A DNA stretch of 64,000 nucleotides from NCBI GenBank assembly GCA_026647215.1, contig JAPKHC010000041.1:13016-77015 (forward strand), read 5' to 3'. A program made the translations under genes and the position numbers. Shown here piece by piece: positions 1 through 8,008 of the stretch. A model generated the notes under the pieces. The model had not been told where the DNA came from. It worked only from the letters and a program-made list of their open reading frames with translations, and made no database searches. This DNA comes from F1-120-MAGs118 sp013360535. Its GTDB lineage: Bacteria > Planctomycetota > UBA1135 > GCA-002686595. Each line of letters begins with the position of its first letter. Position 1 is the stretch's first letter.

Positions 1-637
1 GGGCCCGTTGAACTCGAGCCGCATCGCCGGAAGCACTCGGCGCCGCAGGCAAGGAGCGGGCCGGCGCAGCAAGGGGATGCTGCACCGGCCCAGTAGCCCC
101 TCCGCGCTTCCCTGGACGCCGGCGGCTCGCAATCGCACGGCGGCCTCGCGGTGGGGCTGCTGGCGAGGGTAGGCGGGAGGGCGCGGAGCGCAACGGGGCG
201 CGACGCGTGCTCCACCGACTCTGGGAGCTGGACGGGGTGCGACGCTCGAGCGCGGGAGGGGGCGAGCCGCCAGTCGCGTTTCGAGCCTAGTGAGCATTGC
301 CGCAGTCGCGATGCCCCGGATAGTATCCGCGTGCCTACGTCGGCCGCCTGACTCCCCGCGCGCCAACCGCAGGCAACAAGGAAACCGGCTTCGTTCGCTC
401 CCGCATGGTGCGGTCGCGCGCTTGGCCCGCGTCGGAGTTCGCATGAAGGCTCAAACGCAATCGCAAACGGAACCATGTGTCGGCGCCCGCTGGCATCCGC
501 TCGCGCCCGCTGACCCTGCGCGAGATCATCTCGTGGATCCCTCCGCGCCGACGTTATCGCCCCCGGTTAACTGGTCCGCGACACCGGTCAGGGACGACCG
601 ATAGCAGGCGCCAAAAGCAGTGCTCGCAGCGTGTACC
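1..637. other. No assignable gene at left edge
   Basis: I see no convincing coding region here. Short open frames (about 151-351 and 290-604) are Arg/Ser/Pro-rich, have no recognisable motif and overlap in several frames, as expected by chance at this GC content. No copy of the tRNA-Arg 3' end from 3991-4016 was found here, so if this stretch belongs to an integrated element its outer boundary is probably left of the window. Confidence 0.4.
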
Positions 638-1540
638 ATGATCGCATTTCTGCAACAATATCGAACGGCCCCAGGCGCAAACACCGAGGCGATGTGCATT
701 GCTGCAATCCGCGCGCAACTTGCGGCCGAGTTCCGCGAGAACGCCAGTCGGCCGACAAAGCCAGACCGCGAAGAGCGAACGAAGCCAGCCGTGGACGCAC
801 GATTCTCTATCGGCAGTCGACGCTTTGCCATCGAGCACACAAAGCTGCCCACGTACTCCGGCGAGTTTGACGCAGACGCCAAGTGGCGTGGACTGAAGGA
901 CAGTCTCGAAGCGATGGAGGATCGGCTGTCTCTACTGGTCGACAAGGACTCCAGCTACGAAGCTTGGCTACCAGCGTGTCCACGGATTGCACGCGCAGAT
1001 CGCGGAAACCTGCTCGCACTTCTTGAAGAGCGGATCCGTCACCTCATGCCGACTCTTGGAACGACATTCCCCCAGAATGTCCTTGCGACACAGCTCAACT
1101 CTCGACAGTCAGAAATGCGAGTACGCCTGGGTCGCTATCCCGCGGACTTCTTGAGATACCGATCTACGAAGCCCTTTCATTTTGAGCGCGCTCCAGACTT
1201 CAGTGAATCTGGCGAGCGCCATGCGACCATCCTCGGGGCCTTCAAGGCCAAAGCTCGTAAGCTCGCGCTGGAACGTAGAGCAGGTCGCGTTTCGGTGCTC
1301 GTGCTGGAGTGGTCGCCTACGATCGCGACGCCGTATATTCCGGTGCTGGTCGCGGGCGAGATCCTGCAACAGTTATTTCGAGACTCTGTGGATCGAGTCG
1401 CAGTGATCTGCACCGCCGAACGTATATGGAGCATTCAGCACATTGATGGCTCGCAGCCGCCAACGAGAGATATCTTCAAGACCAACTGGTGGCTGTACGA
1501 CCCTGAGACCGAACGCGCATGGCAGAGACCGTGGGTGTGA
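638..1540 (+). CDS. Uncharacterised protein, possible nuclease-like fold
   Basis: A 300-residue protein starting at ATG 638 (a GTG at 620 is also in frame). I do not recognise the family. The N-terminal part has a beta-strand pair (DARFSIGSRRFAIEHTKL, about residues 53-70) that resembles the D-x(n)-E-x-[TK] core of PD-(D/E)XK-type nucleases, but the spacing is not diagnostic. The middle is helical and charged. The C-terminal part has two hydrophobic strands (VSVLVLEW, VDRVAVICTAERIW) typical of an alpha/beta fold. There is no signal peptide or membrane segment, so it is probably cytoplasmic. GC content and codon use are clearly lower than in the rest of the window and match the HEPN gene at 1915-3333, suggesting both were acquired together. 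The nuclease idea is only an inference. Confidence 0.6.
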   Translation: MIAFLQQYRTAPGANTEAMCIAAIRAQLAAEFRENASRPTKPDREERTKPAVDARFSIGSRRFAIEHTKLPTYSGEFDADAKWRGLKDSLEAMEDRLSLLVDKDSSYEAWLPACPRIARADRGNLLALLEERIRHLMPTLGTTFPQNVLATQLNSRQSEMRVRLGRYPADFLRYRSTKPFHFERAPDFSESGERHATILGAFKAKARKLALERRAGRVSVLVLEWSPTIATPYIPVLVAGEILQQLFRDSVDRVAVICTAERIWSIQHIDGSQPPTRDIFKTNWWLYDPETERAWQRPWV

Positions 1541-1914
1541 TGCACAGCTTGCGTGCAGAATGACGCACGATTTCCGATGATGTAAGCTGCCCCCTATCCC
1601 AGTGAGCTTGCTGAAACGCGATGATGCCGCAGGCGAGCTGAGGCACTGCGAGGTGGTTGTCCGCGAGGCGTTCCCGCCGGATCAGCAACCCGCGAAAGCG
1701 GTTGGGCGTGCGCATCGAGCTCCCAGTGCCGCGTGGGGGCCGCGTACTGCGCGTTCTGAATCGGCCGGTCGAAGAACGGGTTGGACATTGCGAGTGGATT
1801 CGTGTGGCTACCGACGGAGAAAACGCAACTTACGGCATCGTTGATGCCCGACAATCGGTTAGGGAGCTAGCATGAACGGGCGCAACAACACCTCCCGGAT
1901 CGTATGTCGATAGT
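1541..1914. other. Intergenic stretch in accessory segment
   Basis: This 374-base gap separates two genes whose 3' ends face each other. Apart from the doubtful small ORF described separately, I see no terminator with a T-run, no repeat and no RNA gene. Confidence 0.4.
1657..1875 (+). CDS. Doubtful small ORF or gene remnant
   Basis: A 72-codon frame opening at a TTG. Its second half (LGVRIELPVPRGG, then ECEW-like and TDGENATYGIVDARQSV) has the hydrophobic and charged pattern of a real small protein, unlike the Arg/Ser-rich shadow frames around it. The overlapping frame starting at GTG 1602 (LKRDDAAGELRHCEVVVREAF) also looks protein-like before it degenerates, so a single frameshifted gene is possible. 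No family was recognised. It lies between convergent accessory genes and may be a decayed remnant. Confidence 0.25.
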   Translation: MSARRSRRISNPRKRLGVRIELPVPRGGRVLRVLNRPVEERVGHCEWIRVATDGENATYGIVDARQSVRELA

Positions 1915-3333
1915 CTAGATCCGGTCGAGAAGTGCGTTGAACCGCGAGTCGTTCCCCAGCTTCGGAAGCTGCTTCGAACTTGCGTTGAGCACAAAGTCCA
2001 TCGCGCTCTGAAGCGGGCGATCCACAGCGCGATCGCGAAGCGTGCGTACGAGATCCCGGAAGCGCTCCGCGCATCCATTATTCTCCAAGCGTGATGAAAT
2101 CTGCGGGAGTGCGACCGCGCGAATGAGTGACTTCATCTGGATCTCCTGGAAGAGCTCGAGCATCTCGTCGTAGATGGGGACCGCCGCCCTCGATACACCC
2201 CAAGGATTACCGATGCGGCATCGAACGAGAACTCGGACGTATTCGTCAATGACTTGGGGAGGGATCTGACCGTCAGTGCTCACGAGTCGGCGAAGGTCGC
2301 GAGCGGCCGCGGGTTCATTGTAGAAATTGTTCATTGCGTCGTGGACGGCCTCCAGTTGTTGGACGCGGTGCTGCATTTCCAGCGCCAAATCGCCCTCTGG
2401 CAAGCAGGTGAGTCCATTGACGTGCTCGAGAAACTCGTGCGCACACTCGCGGCGGTCGATGTCCGCGTTTGCGGAGTAGCTCGCATACATCAGTCCGACC
2501 TCTGACTTGGCGCTTTCCGGCGCATGTTGCCAGAGCGCCTGGGCGATCAGCTGGACGTTGTTGCGGATTCGAACTTCCTGGCGCGGGTCACAGTAGAGTC
2601 CAAAAGTAGATCGAAGCAACGCAGAAACAAGCGGGTTGGGCAAACGGCGGATGCTTGCTGTGATGGCATTCACATTCGGCGCTCCTAGCGTCTGCGTTCT
2701 CAGGTTCGAGAGCAGGCGACGAACTTCTAGCACTGGGCCTTCGGGCTCCTTCTGTATCACCTCCTTTATGCACGTCTCAAGCCAACTAACGAGCTGTAAC
2801 CCGGTCAGTTGCGCGCTGTTCGGGTGCGCCGCGCTTGCCCAGTTCCGCATTTCTCGAATGTAATCGAGGTGCTTGTGGGCTATGTCGCTCAGCATGCCGC
2901 ACTTGAGGGAGCCTTGGAGGAGGTCGGCATCCGATAGATTGGATAGATCGTCTTCGGTCTGGAAGTTCTTGCGGGCCTCCGCGTTTCGAACTGCCGTATC
3001 GTAGAAGTACCCGAGGTCAAATCGCGAGACGCGCTGCCGGAGCCGTAGCACCACCTCATCCCAGATGAAATTCAACGCGGCGTCAAATAGTCCTGCTCCG
3101 CACGCAGCGACAAACTTCGAGATGTAGAGACCATCTGCGAGTTGCTTTTCATCAAGTCGATTCAACAGCCCCACCGCTGTGCGGAGGGCTGTGAGTCGCT
3201 CTTCTTCGTCGGCAAGAACTCCCTCGGAGGGGAGGCCGACGCCTTCGAGATATTTGGTCACACCGGCTGCGAAGGAACCCACCGCGCGATTAGCCACGGG
3301 AACGAGGCTCTTGTTGTCGTCTTCTTGCATCAT
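1915..3333 (-). CDS. HEPN-motif protein, possible defence or abortive-infection effector
   Basis: I chose the start MMQEDD (472 residues), because the longer frame upstream is Arg/Ser-rich and unlike protein. The protein is helical and acidic with no signal peptide. Around residues 157-170 the helix LDYIREMRNWASAAH contains R163-N164-x5-H170, the R-(x4-6)-H signature of HEPN ribonuclease domains with the usual Asn after Arg, followed by a helix with a conserved-looking W-L-E-T. HEPN proteins act in toxin-antitoxin, abortive-infection and CRISPR-associated systems by cleaving RNA. The rest is an all-helical region that I do not recognise. Lower GC, unusual codon use and a position just off a tRNA 3' end suggest horizontal acquisition. 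The RNase role is inferred from the motif only, and no partner antitoxin gene is evident next to it. Confidence 0.7.
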   Translation of the reverse strand: MMQEDDNKSLVPVANRAVGSFAAGVTKYLEGVGLPSEGVLADEEERLTALRTAVGLLNRLDEKQLADGLYISKFVAACGAGLFDAALNFIWDEVVLRLRQRVSRFDLGYFYDTAVRNAEARKNFQTEDDLSNLSDADLLQGSLKCGMLSDIAHKHLDYIREMRNWASAAHPNSAQLTGLQLVSWLETCIKEVIQKEPEGPVLEVRRLLSNLRTQTLGAPNVNAITASIRRLPNPLVSALLRSTFGLYCDPRQEVRIRNNVQLIAQALWQHAPESAKSEVGLMYASYSANADIDRRECAHEFLEHVNGLTCLPEGDLALEMQHRVQQLEAVHDAMNNFYNEPAAARDLRRLVSTDGQIPPQVIDEYVRVLVRCRIGNPWGVSRAAVPIYDEMLELFQEIQMKSLIRAVALPQISSRLENNGCAERFRDLVRTLRDRAVDRPLQSAMDFVLNASSKQLPKLGNDSRFNALLDRI

Positions 3334-3990
3334 TGGACCAGTCTCGCGAGCGGACGTAGTGAGCATCCAGAGAGAAAGGGGGAAGATACCAATCTGCGAT
3401 CGAAACTGGCACCTCCCTTCTCGGTCGAACCAACCGACATTCGACGGCGCGCCGTGTCCTTGGCAAGGTCGACTGTGCCGCGAGCCTGTGTCATGCGTGA
3501 GCGCGCTCTGCGCCCGCACCGAAGAACTTTGGTCGGCTGCCTTGTCAGTTCCGAGATCGAGGACGGCCCTCGCGGAGTCGTCGAGTGCAGCCGCCCCGAC
3601 CGCTCGGGTCGCGCGCGCGATCACGGAAGCCGAGGCTGTGTGCGGTTGGTCGACTGAGACCGCGTTGGGGGCAGCTGGGAACGTTGCCCTCCTGGCTGCG
3701 GGGCCCGCTCTCCGTGCACAGCTCGACGGCCTCGGGGGGGCGGCACCCGGCGCGCCTGCTCCGTCCCGGAGGATCGTGCCGCCGGCTCCGGCGCCCTCGA
3801 GGGCGCCAAAAAATCTCGGGTGCGAGCCCCTCTTCCGCCGCGGCTCCGCGCGGCCGTTCCCGAGCCAGAACGGATTCTAAGGGAAACGAGCGGATTCTAG
3901 CGGGCGCGCCGACGGGCACATTGTGGGCACCGAGTCGTTGCTTCTGAGCTCGGCTCCAACGCGAAAACCCCCGTTTTCCCCGAGGAAAAG
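3334..3990. other. Non-coding or unassigned stretch upstream of HEPN gene
   Basis: This should hold the promoter of the HEPN gene on the minus strand. Several overlapping open frames exist on both strands, but all are Ser/Arg/Pro-rich with no domain signal, so I call none. GC content rises sharply rightward of about 3550, returning to the genome norm. At 3963-3978 there is a small inverted repeat (GAAAAC-CCCC-GTTTTC) about 12 bases past the tRNA 3' end. It could terminate the tRNA transcript, although no T-run follows. Confidence 0.4.
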
Positions 3991-4067
3991 TGGTACGCCC
4001 GACGGGATTCGAACCCATGACCTTCTGCTCCGGAGGCAGACGCTCTATCCAGCTGAGCTACGGGCGC
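3991..4067 (-). tRNA. tRNA-Arg (anticodon CCG)
   Basis: The 77-nt cloverleaf folds fully on the minus strand: 7-bp acceptor stem (GCGCCCG with CGGGCGT), D-arm GCTC/GAGC, anticodon stem TCTGC/GCAGA with loop CTCCGGA (anticodon CCG, reading CGG), 5-nt variable loop, T-arm ATGGG/CCCGT with loop TTCGAAT, discriminator A and an encoded CCA at 3993-3991. The gene lies at the boundary between the lower-GC accessory segment on its 3' side and ordinary chromosome on its 5' side, the usual arrangement for a tRNA used as an integration site. Confidence 0.97.
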
Positions 4068-4081
4068 CCGGTGGGGGCGGG

Positions 4082-4087
4082 AGTGTA
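4082..4087 (-). promoter_or_regulatory. Possible -10 element of tRNA-Arg promoter
   Basis: On the minus strand TACACT lies 14 bases upstream of the mature tRNA 5' end. That would give a leader of only a few bases. No good -35 hexamer is visible in the G-rich sequence farther upstream, so this is tentative. Confidence 0.25.
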
Positions 4088-4090
4088 GCA

Positions 4091-4134
4091 AGGTGGGGGG
4101 GAGGCGGAGGGGAGGTGGTTTTTGGGGGGTGGTG
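4091..4134 (+). other. G-run-rich intergenic tract
   Basis: This segment on the plus strand has a series of G-runs (GGTGGGGGGGAGG, GGAGGGGAGG, GGTGG, then TTTTTGGGGGGTGG) between the tRNA and the next gene. Several short loops separate the runs, so an intramolecular G-quadruplex is possible. No function is implied by the sequence. Confidence 0.4.
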
Positions 4135-4236
4135 ATCTTGGGAAAGGCGGTTACTTTTGGGTGAGGCGTAGGTTCAGGAGTCCGGCGAAGGGACTTGGGG
4201 ACCTGACGGAGGCGTTCGAAGGGCGAGCGACGGACG

Positions 4237-5205
4237 ATGAGCGAAACACGCGAGGGTCGGGGACGGCGGCGGGGGCTGCGCGGCGGGCTGGGGCTCGCGG
4301 GCGTGGGCGCGCTGGCGTTGGGGGCCGCGGTCGTGGCGGGGGCGACGGCGGCGTGGTTCGGGGAGGAGCGGGTCGTCCATGCGGTGGGCGAGGGAGCTCC
4401 GGACCTGGATGGGGACGGGCTGCCGGACCGGCTGGAGCTGGTGATCGGCACGTTGCCCAACGATGGCGACTCGGACGGGGACGGCTTCAGTGATGCCGAG
4501 GAACTGGCGCGGGGGAGCAACCCGCGACTGACGTTGAGCGTGCCGACGGGCACCAGCTCGGCGGTCGGCATGGCGGCCTACAAGGACGGAAACAAGGTCC
4601 ACGCGGTCACGGTCGTGTACCTGCACGACGGCAAGCTGCGGAACAAGCGGCTGACGTTTGGTGCGCGCATCGGCGCGAACCTGAAGGTGATGCCGCTGTC
4701 CTCGCTGCGGGGCGGCGACGATGCCAAGTTGATCGCGGCGCGGGGCGACACGGCCAAGCTGCTGATCGTCGACCCCGTGGTCAGCGCGGGAGCGGTGATC
4801 CAGCGCCAGAGCCTGTCGCTGTTCGCGACGCTCGCCCGCGCGGGTGGATACGACGACGCGGCGGCCTGCAATCTGGTCGCGGATGCGTCGGGTGGGCTGT
4901 TCGAGTTCCTGCTGCCGGTGAGCGCTTCCGGCGCGCAGAACGGGGGGGCGCCCGTGGTGCCCAACGTCGGCATCGGCGGCATCTACCGTCCGATCGAGCC
5001 CGGCAACGGAGGCCCGAACTACCTGATGGGCGAGATTTGCGCGCAGACGACGGTGCTGGTCGGCGTGATCGGCGCGGTCGTGACGCAGGAGGTCATCGCG
5101 GCCGACTGCGTGCCCGGCTGGGACACGTACTGCACGCCCGGGTGCGCCGCGACGGTCGGGACCACGGTCCGGGCGGTCGATCCGGCGGCGCTCATCGGCG
5201 GCTGA
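4237..5205 (+). CDS. Membrane-anchored protein with thrombospondin type 3 Ca-binding repeats
   Basis: A 322-residue protein. Residues 1-13 are Arg-rich and are followed by a hydrophobic segment (about 14-40) that acts as a signal anchor. Residues 54-95 contain the acidic calcium loops DLDGDGLPDRLE and DSDGDGFSDAEE with the spacing of thrombospondin type 3 repeats. This module is common on secreted proteins of planctomycetes and other marine bacteria and is generally thought to bind calcium and rigidify surface proteins. The remaining 220 residues (FG-GAP-like strands, then a Gly/Pro-rich part with two CxxG-type cysteines near the end) are unrecognised. The C-terminal codons form the seed-like first copy of the 32-bp repeats that follow. 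The gene is monocistronic as far as visible. Confidence 0.75.
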   Translation: MSETREGRGRRRGLRGGLGLAGVGALALGAAVVAGATAAWFGEERVVHAVGEGAPDLDGDGLPDRLELVIGTLPNDGDSDGDGFSDAEELARGSNPRLTLSVPTGTSSAVGMAAYKDGNKVHAVTVVYLHDGKLRNKRLTFGARIGANLKVMPLSSLRGGDDAKLIAARGDTAKLLIVDPVVSAGAVIQRQSLSLFATLARAGGYDDAAACNLVADASGGLFEFLLPVSASGAQNGGAPVVPNVGIGGIYRPIEPGNGGPNYLMGEICAQTTVLVGVIGAVVTQEVIAADCVPGWDTYCTPGCAATVGTTVRAVDPAALIGG

Positions 5206-5333
5206 GCTATTTGGCCGCCGGGTCCGTCGGCGGCTGAATTGGACGGCCGCCGGGTCCGTCGGCTGCTGAACCCTTCGGCCGCGGGGTCCATCGGCGGCGG
5301 AGTCAACTGGCCGCCGGATCCAACCGCGGCCGA
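5206..5333 (+). repeat. Four tandem 32-bp repeats, each able to form a hairpin
   Basis: Units start at 5206, 5238, 5270 and 5302 with an exact 32-bp period, and share a core GGCCGCCGGGTCCGTCGGCG followed by GCTGA. The first 7 bases of each unit vary. The core is self-complementary: in unit 1, GCCGCCG pairs perfectly with CGGCGGC around a 7-base loop, and units 2-4 each have about one mismatch. The end of the upstream gene (5174-5205, ending GGCGGCTGA) is a diverged half-copy, so the array seems to have grown from the 3' end of the CDS, stop codon included. A series of terminator-like hairpins is one possible role. Confidence 0.85.
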
Positions 5334-5546
5334 GATGTGCGAGCGGCGACCGCGGGAGCGGCTGGCACGGATTTGGCTCCGGGCTGGCGGTTTTGGGGGC
5401 CGCCGAGCGTTTCCAGCATGTCCACCGGCGCCCCGGAGCCTGTGGAAACTCCTTCCCCGACCCTTCGAGTTCGCATTCCGGCAGCGTTGCAGCGACGGAA
5501 CCCGCGCCCCGCGGCGAACGTCTGTACCCCTGCCGTGGCTTCCAGC

Positions 5547-6164
5547 ATGAACCCCGACCCCGACGCCAAGCTGATCCTGGCGTGCCAAGAGGCCCCGATG
5601 ACGGGCCTCGACGGGCCGTTCCGCGAGCTGTACGAGCTCTACAAGGACCGGGTCTACAACGTCTGCTACCGGATCACCGGCAACCCCAGCGACGCTCTCG
5701 ACGCCGCGCAGGAGACCTTCGGGATCCTGTTCCGCAAGATCCGCGAGTTCCGCTTCGAGAGCAAGTTCTCGAGCTGGGTCTACCGCATCGCCGTCAACGC
5801 CTCGATCGACCTGAAGCGCCGCTCGCGCGCGCGCAGCCTGACGTCGCTGGACGCGCTGCAGGAAGGGCGCGGGCCGCTGGCGTCGGCGCAGGGGCGCTTC
5901 GACCCGACCGACGAGAAGGTCGAGATGCCGATCCACGCCGCGTCGCGGCACGAACTCGAGCGCGAGGTGCAGCGCGCGATCTCGAACCTGAGCCCCAAGC
6001 TGCGCGCGATCACCGTGCTGCGCTACATCGAGAGCCAGAGCTACGAACAGATCGCGGAGACGCTGCAGATCTCGCTCGGCACCGTGAAGTCGCGCCTCGC
6101 ACGCGCGCACGACATGCTCGACCGCTTCCTGACCCCGGTGCTCGACCGGTACTACCTCGGATGA
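5547..6164 (+). CDS. ECF-type RNA polymerase sigma factor
   Basis: A 205-residue sigma-70 family protein that starts at ATG 5547, because the upstream part of the frame is Pro/Ala-rich filler. Region 2 (about residues 24-90: LYELYKDRVYNVCYRIT, AQETF, SSWVYRIAVNASID) recognises the -10 element and binds core polymerase. Region 4 (about 135-190: LRAITVLRYIE, SYEQIAETLQISLGTVKSRL) is the helix-turn-helix for the -35 element. Regions 1 and 3 are absent, as in extracytoplasmic-function sigma factors. It overlaps the next gene by ATGA at 6161, so the pair is translationally coupled, which is typical of sigma/anti-sigma partners. The target regulon is unknown. Confidence 0.93.
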   Translation: MNPDPDAKLILACQEAPMTGLDGPFRELYELYKDRVYNVCYRITGNPSDALDAAQETFGILFRKIREFRFESKFSSWVYRIAVNASIDLKRRSRARSLTSLDALQEGRGPLASAQGRFDPTDEKVEMPIHAASRHELEREVQRAISNLSPKLRAITVLRYIESQSYEQIAETLQISLGTVKSRLARAHDMLDRFLTPVLDRYYLG

Positions 6165-6937
6165 AGCCCGAGACGCCCGACATGAAGCCCGAAGTCCCGC
6201 TGTCCTGCCACGAATTCCGCATCGCCGCGCTCGAGCGTGCCGAGGCCGTTCGTCTGGGGCGCGAGTCGGCCGCCGCTGCGGCGCCCGAGCACGCCTGCGC
6301 CGAGTGCGAGCGCTGGGTCGCGCGGCTCGCGCTGCGCGAGGGGCTGGTGAGCTCGCTGCCGCGGCACCTGCCGCCGGAAGCGCTCGACAGCGCGCTCGCG
6401 AACGCCCTCGAAGCCGGTGCGCGTCAGGAGCGTGCCGTGGCCGCGCTGCGCAGCCTCGGTCGCGTCAACCCCGACGCCGAGCTCGACCGCGCGGTCGAGG
6501 CGCAGGCGCGCGCGGCGGCGCAGCAGGAGCGGCTCGACGACCTCGCGCTGCGCCAGCGCGCGCCGAGCGTGCTCGACCGGCTGGTCGCCGAGGAGCTCGC
6601 CGATCCCGCCAAGGCCCACGTCGTGCGCCAGCTCGAGAACCTCGAACGCCAGCGTGCGCCGGCCGAGCTCGACCTGCGCGTGCGTTACGAGCTCTCGCGC
6701 CCGCGCCAGAGCGTGAACGTGGTCTCGCGGCGCGTGGTCGCGGCCTGGACGTTCGCCGCCGCCGCGCTGCTCGCGGTGACCGTCAGCCCGCTCGTGTTCC
6801 GCAGCGCGAGCGAGACGCCGCGCGCGCCGCGCCGCTTCCGGGTCGAGGTCGTCGAGTCGACGCGCGACCTGTCGCCCGCCGCCCGTGCCTGGATCGAGAC
6901 CGCCTCGAGCGGAATGCTCAGCCAGCACAACATCTGA
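6161..6937 (+). CDS. Putative anti-sigma factor, single-pass membrane protein
   Basis: A 258-residue protein translationally coupled to the ECF sigma gene. N-terminal C16-H17 and H44-A-C46-x2-C49 resemble the zinc-binding anti-sigma (ZAS) fold in a diverged form. Residues 60-180 are Glu/Arg/Ala-rich helix. One membrane segment (WTFAAAALLAVTVSPLVF, about residues 198-215) is followed by a short outer domain with an Arg-rich strand. Topology and position fit a membrane-tethered negative regulator that holds the sigma factor until a periplasmic signal arrives. The role is inferred from context, since sequence similarity to known anti-sigma domains is weak. Confidence 0.7.
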   Translation: MKPETPDMKPEVPLSCHEFRIAALERAEAVRLGRESAAAAAPEHACAECERWVARLALREGLVSSLPRHLPPEALDSALANALEAGARQERAVAALRSLGRVNPDAELDRAVEAQARAAAQQERLDDLALRQRAPSVLDRLVAEELADPAKAHVVRQLENLERQRAPAELDLRVRYELSRPRQSVNVVSRRVVAAWTFAAAALLAVTVSPLVFRSASETPRAPRRFRVEVVESTRDLSPAARAWIETASSGMLSQHNI

Positions 6938-6976
6938 TCGATCCTTCCTTCCGACCCACGCCTCGCCCTGCACCCC

Positions 6977-8008
6977 ATGTTCCGCCACCTCGCCCTCGCC
7001 GCCTGCGCGCTCGGCCTCGCCTTCGGGCTGGCCGGCTGCGACGCGTCGTCGGCTTCGGAGTCGGCGCAGAACGTGGGCAACACGGCGATCGTGCTGCAGT
7101 CGCCGGTTCCGGCGGAGCCGCTGCTGCGCAAGATGTCGACGGCGGCGACGGACGCGGTCTATCGCGGCGTGCGACGCGTCGAGCAGCACTGGACGATCGC
7201 GGGGCAGGCGCTCTCGAGCACCTACCGCGAGGAAGTGGCGTCGGACGGGCGCGGACGCTGGTCGCTCGAGACGGTCGAGCTCGTCGCGCCGACCTTGGCG
7301 AGCCCGCAGCAGGACCTGTGGCGGATGCTGCAGGAATCGCGCGAGGGCTTCCTCTTCCGCTACCGCGACTTCCGGCTGTTCGACGTCGCGCAGATGGCGA
7401 CCAACTACACGACGCTGCTCACGGGCAACATCGTGGATGTTGCCGGCCGATCGTGCGTCGAGATGGTCTCGACGCTGCGCCTGGGCCGCGGCTTCACCTA
7501 CAACCTGTGCGTCGATCGCGAGAGCGGCCTCGTGCTGCGCTGCGAGCAGGTCGCGCCGAACGGCGCGCGGATGGGTCTCGTCGAGTTCGAGTCGATCGAG
7601 TTCACGCCCGTGTTCCCGCCCGACCAGCCGTGGCACGTCGTGAGCAACGACGAGCGGCCGCTGCCCGCGGGCCAGGCTGCGGCACAGCTCGTCGGATTCG
7701 AGCCCGTGCGGCCGCTGCGCGCGCAGCCGCGCTTCCGCGTGCTCGAGTCGACGGTCGTCACGTCGCCCGATCCGAACCAGCCCGGCACGCTCGCGTGGGT
7801 GAAGACCACGCTGACCGATGGGATCGAGGTCGTGTTCGTGCTGCAGGGTGGGCCCGATAGCTCGGTCGGCGTCGGCGACGTCGTGCGCGTGAGCCCGTCG
7901 GTCGGGCCGTGGAACCACGTCGAGGGCGTGCTCAGCGGCCAGCGCCTGATGGCGATGGGGCGCGTGTCGGTCGACGACCTGCTCGACCTGCTCGACGAGA
8001 ACTTCTGA
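6977..8008 (+). CDS. Uncharacterised lipoprotein in sigma-factor operon
   Basis: A 343-residue protein with a type II signal peptide (hydrophobic residues 4-19, lipobox LAGC), predicted to be lipidated and exported. It follows the anti-sigma gene by 39 bases on the same strand and is probably co-transcribed. The body has alternating beta-strands (for example FRYRDFRLFDVAQMATNYTTLL, a CVEMVSTLRLGRGFTYNLCVDRESG block) that recall the curved beta-sheet of MucB/RseB or LolA-type sensors. That similarity, together with its position behind an ECF sigma/anti-sigma pair, makes an RseB/MucB-like envelope sensor plausible, but this is inferred. Confidence 0.75.
   Translation: MFRHLALAACALGLAFGLAGCDASSASESAQNVGNTAIVLQSPVPAEPLLRKMSTAATDAVYRGVRRVEQHWTIAGQALSSTYREEVASDGRGRWSLETVELVAPTLASPQQDLWRMLQESREGFLFRYRDFRLFDVAQMATNYTTLLTGNIVDVAGRSCVEMVSTLRLGRGFTYNLCVDRESGLVLRCEQVAPNGARMGLVEFESIEFTPVFPPDQPWHVVSNDERPLPAGQAAAQLVGFEPVRPLRAQPRFRVLESTVVTSPDPNQPGTLAWVKTTLTDGIEVVFVLQGGPDSSVGVGDVVRVSPSVGPWNHVEGVLSGQRLMAMGRVSVDDLLDLLDENF

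Noticed and set aside
1..620. Left attachment site matching the tRNA-Arg 3' end
   Set aside because: I searched by eye for GGGATTCGAACC-type sequence and found none, so no boundary can be claimed.
5206..5333. CRISPR array
   Set aside because: The 32-bp units are contiguous with only 7 variable bases each, with no spacers of 25-40 bases and no cas genes.
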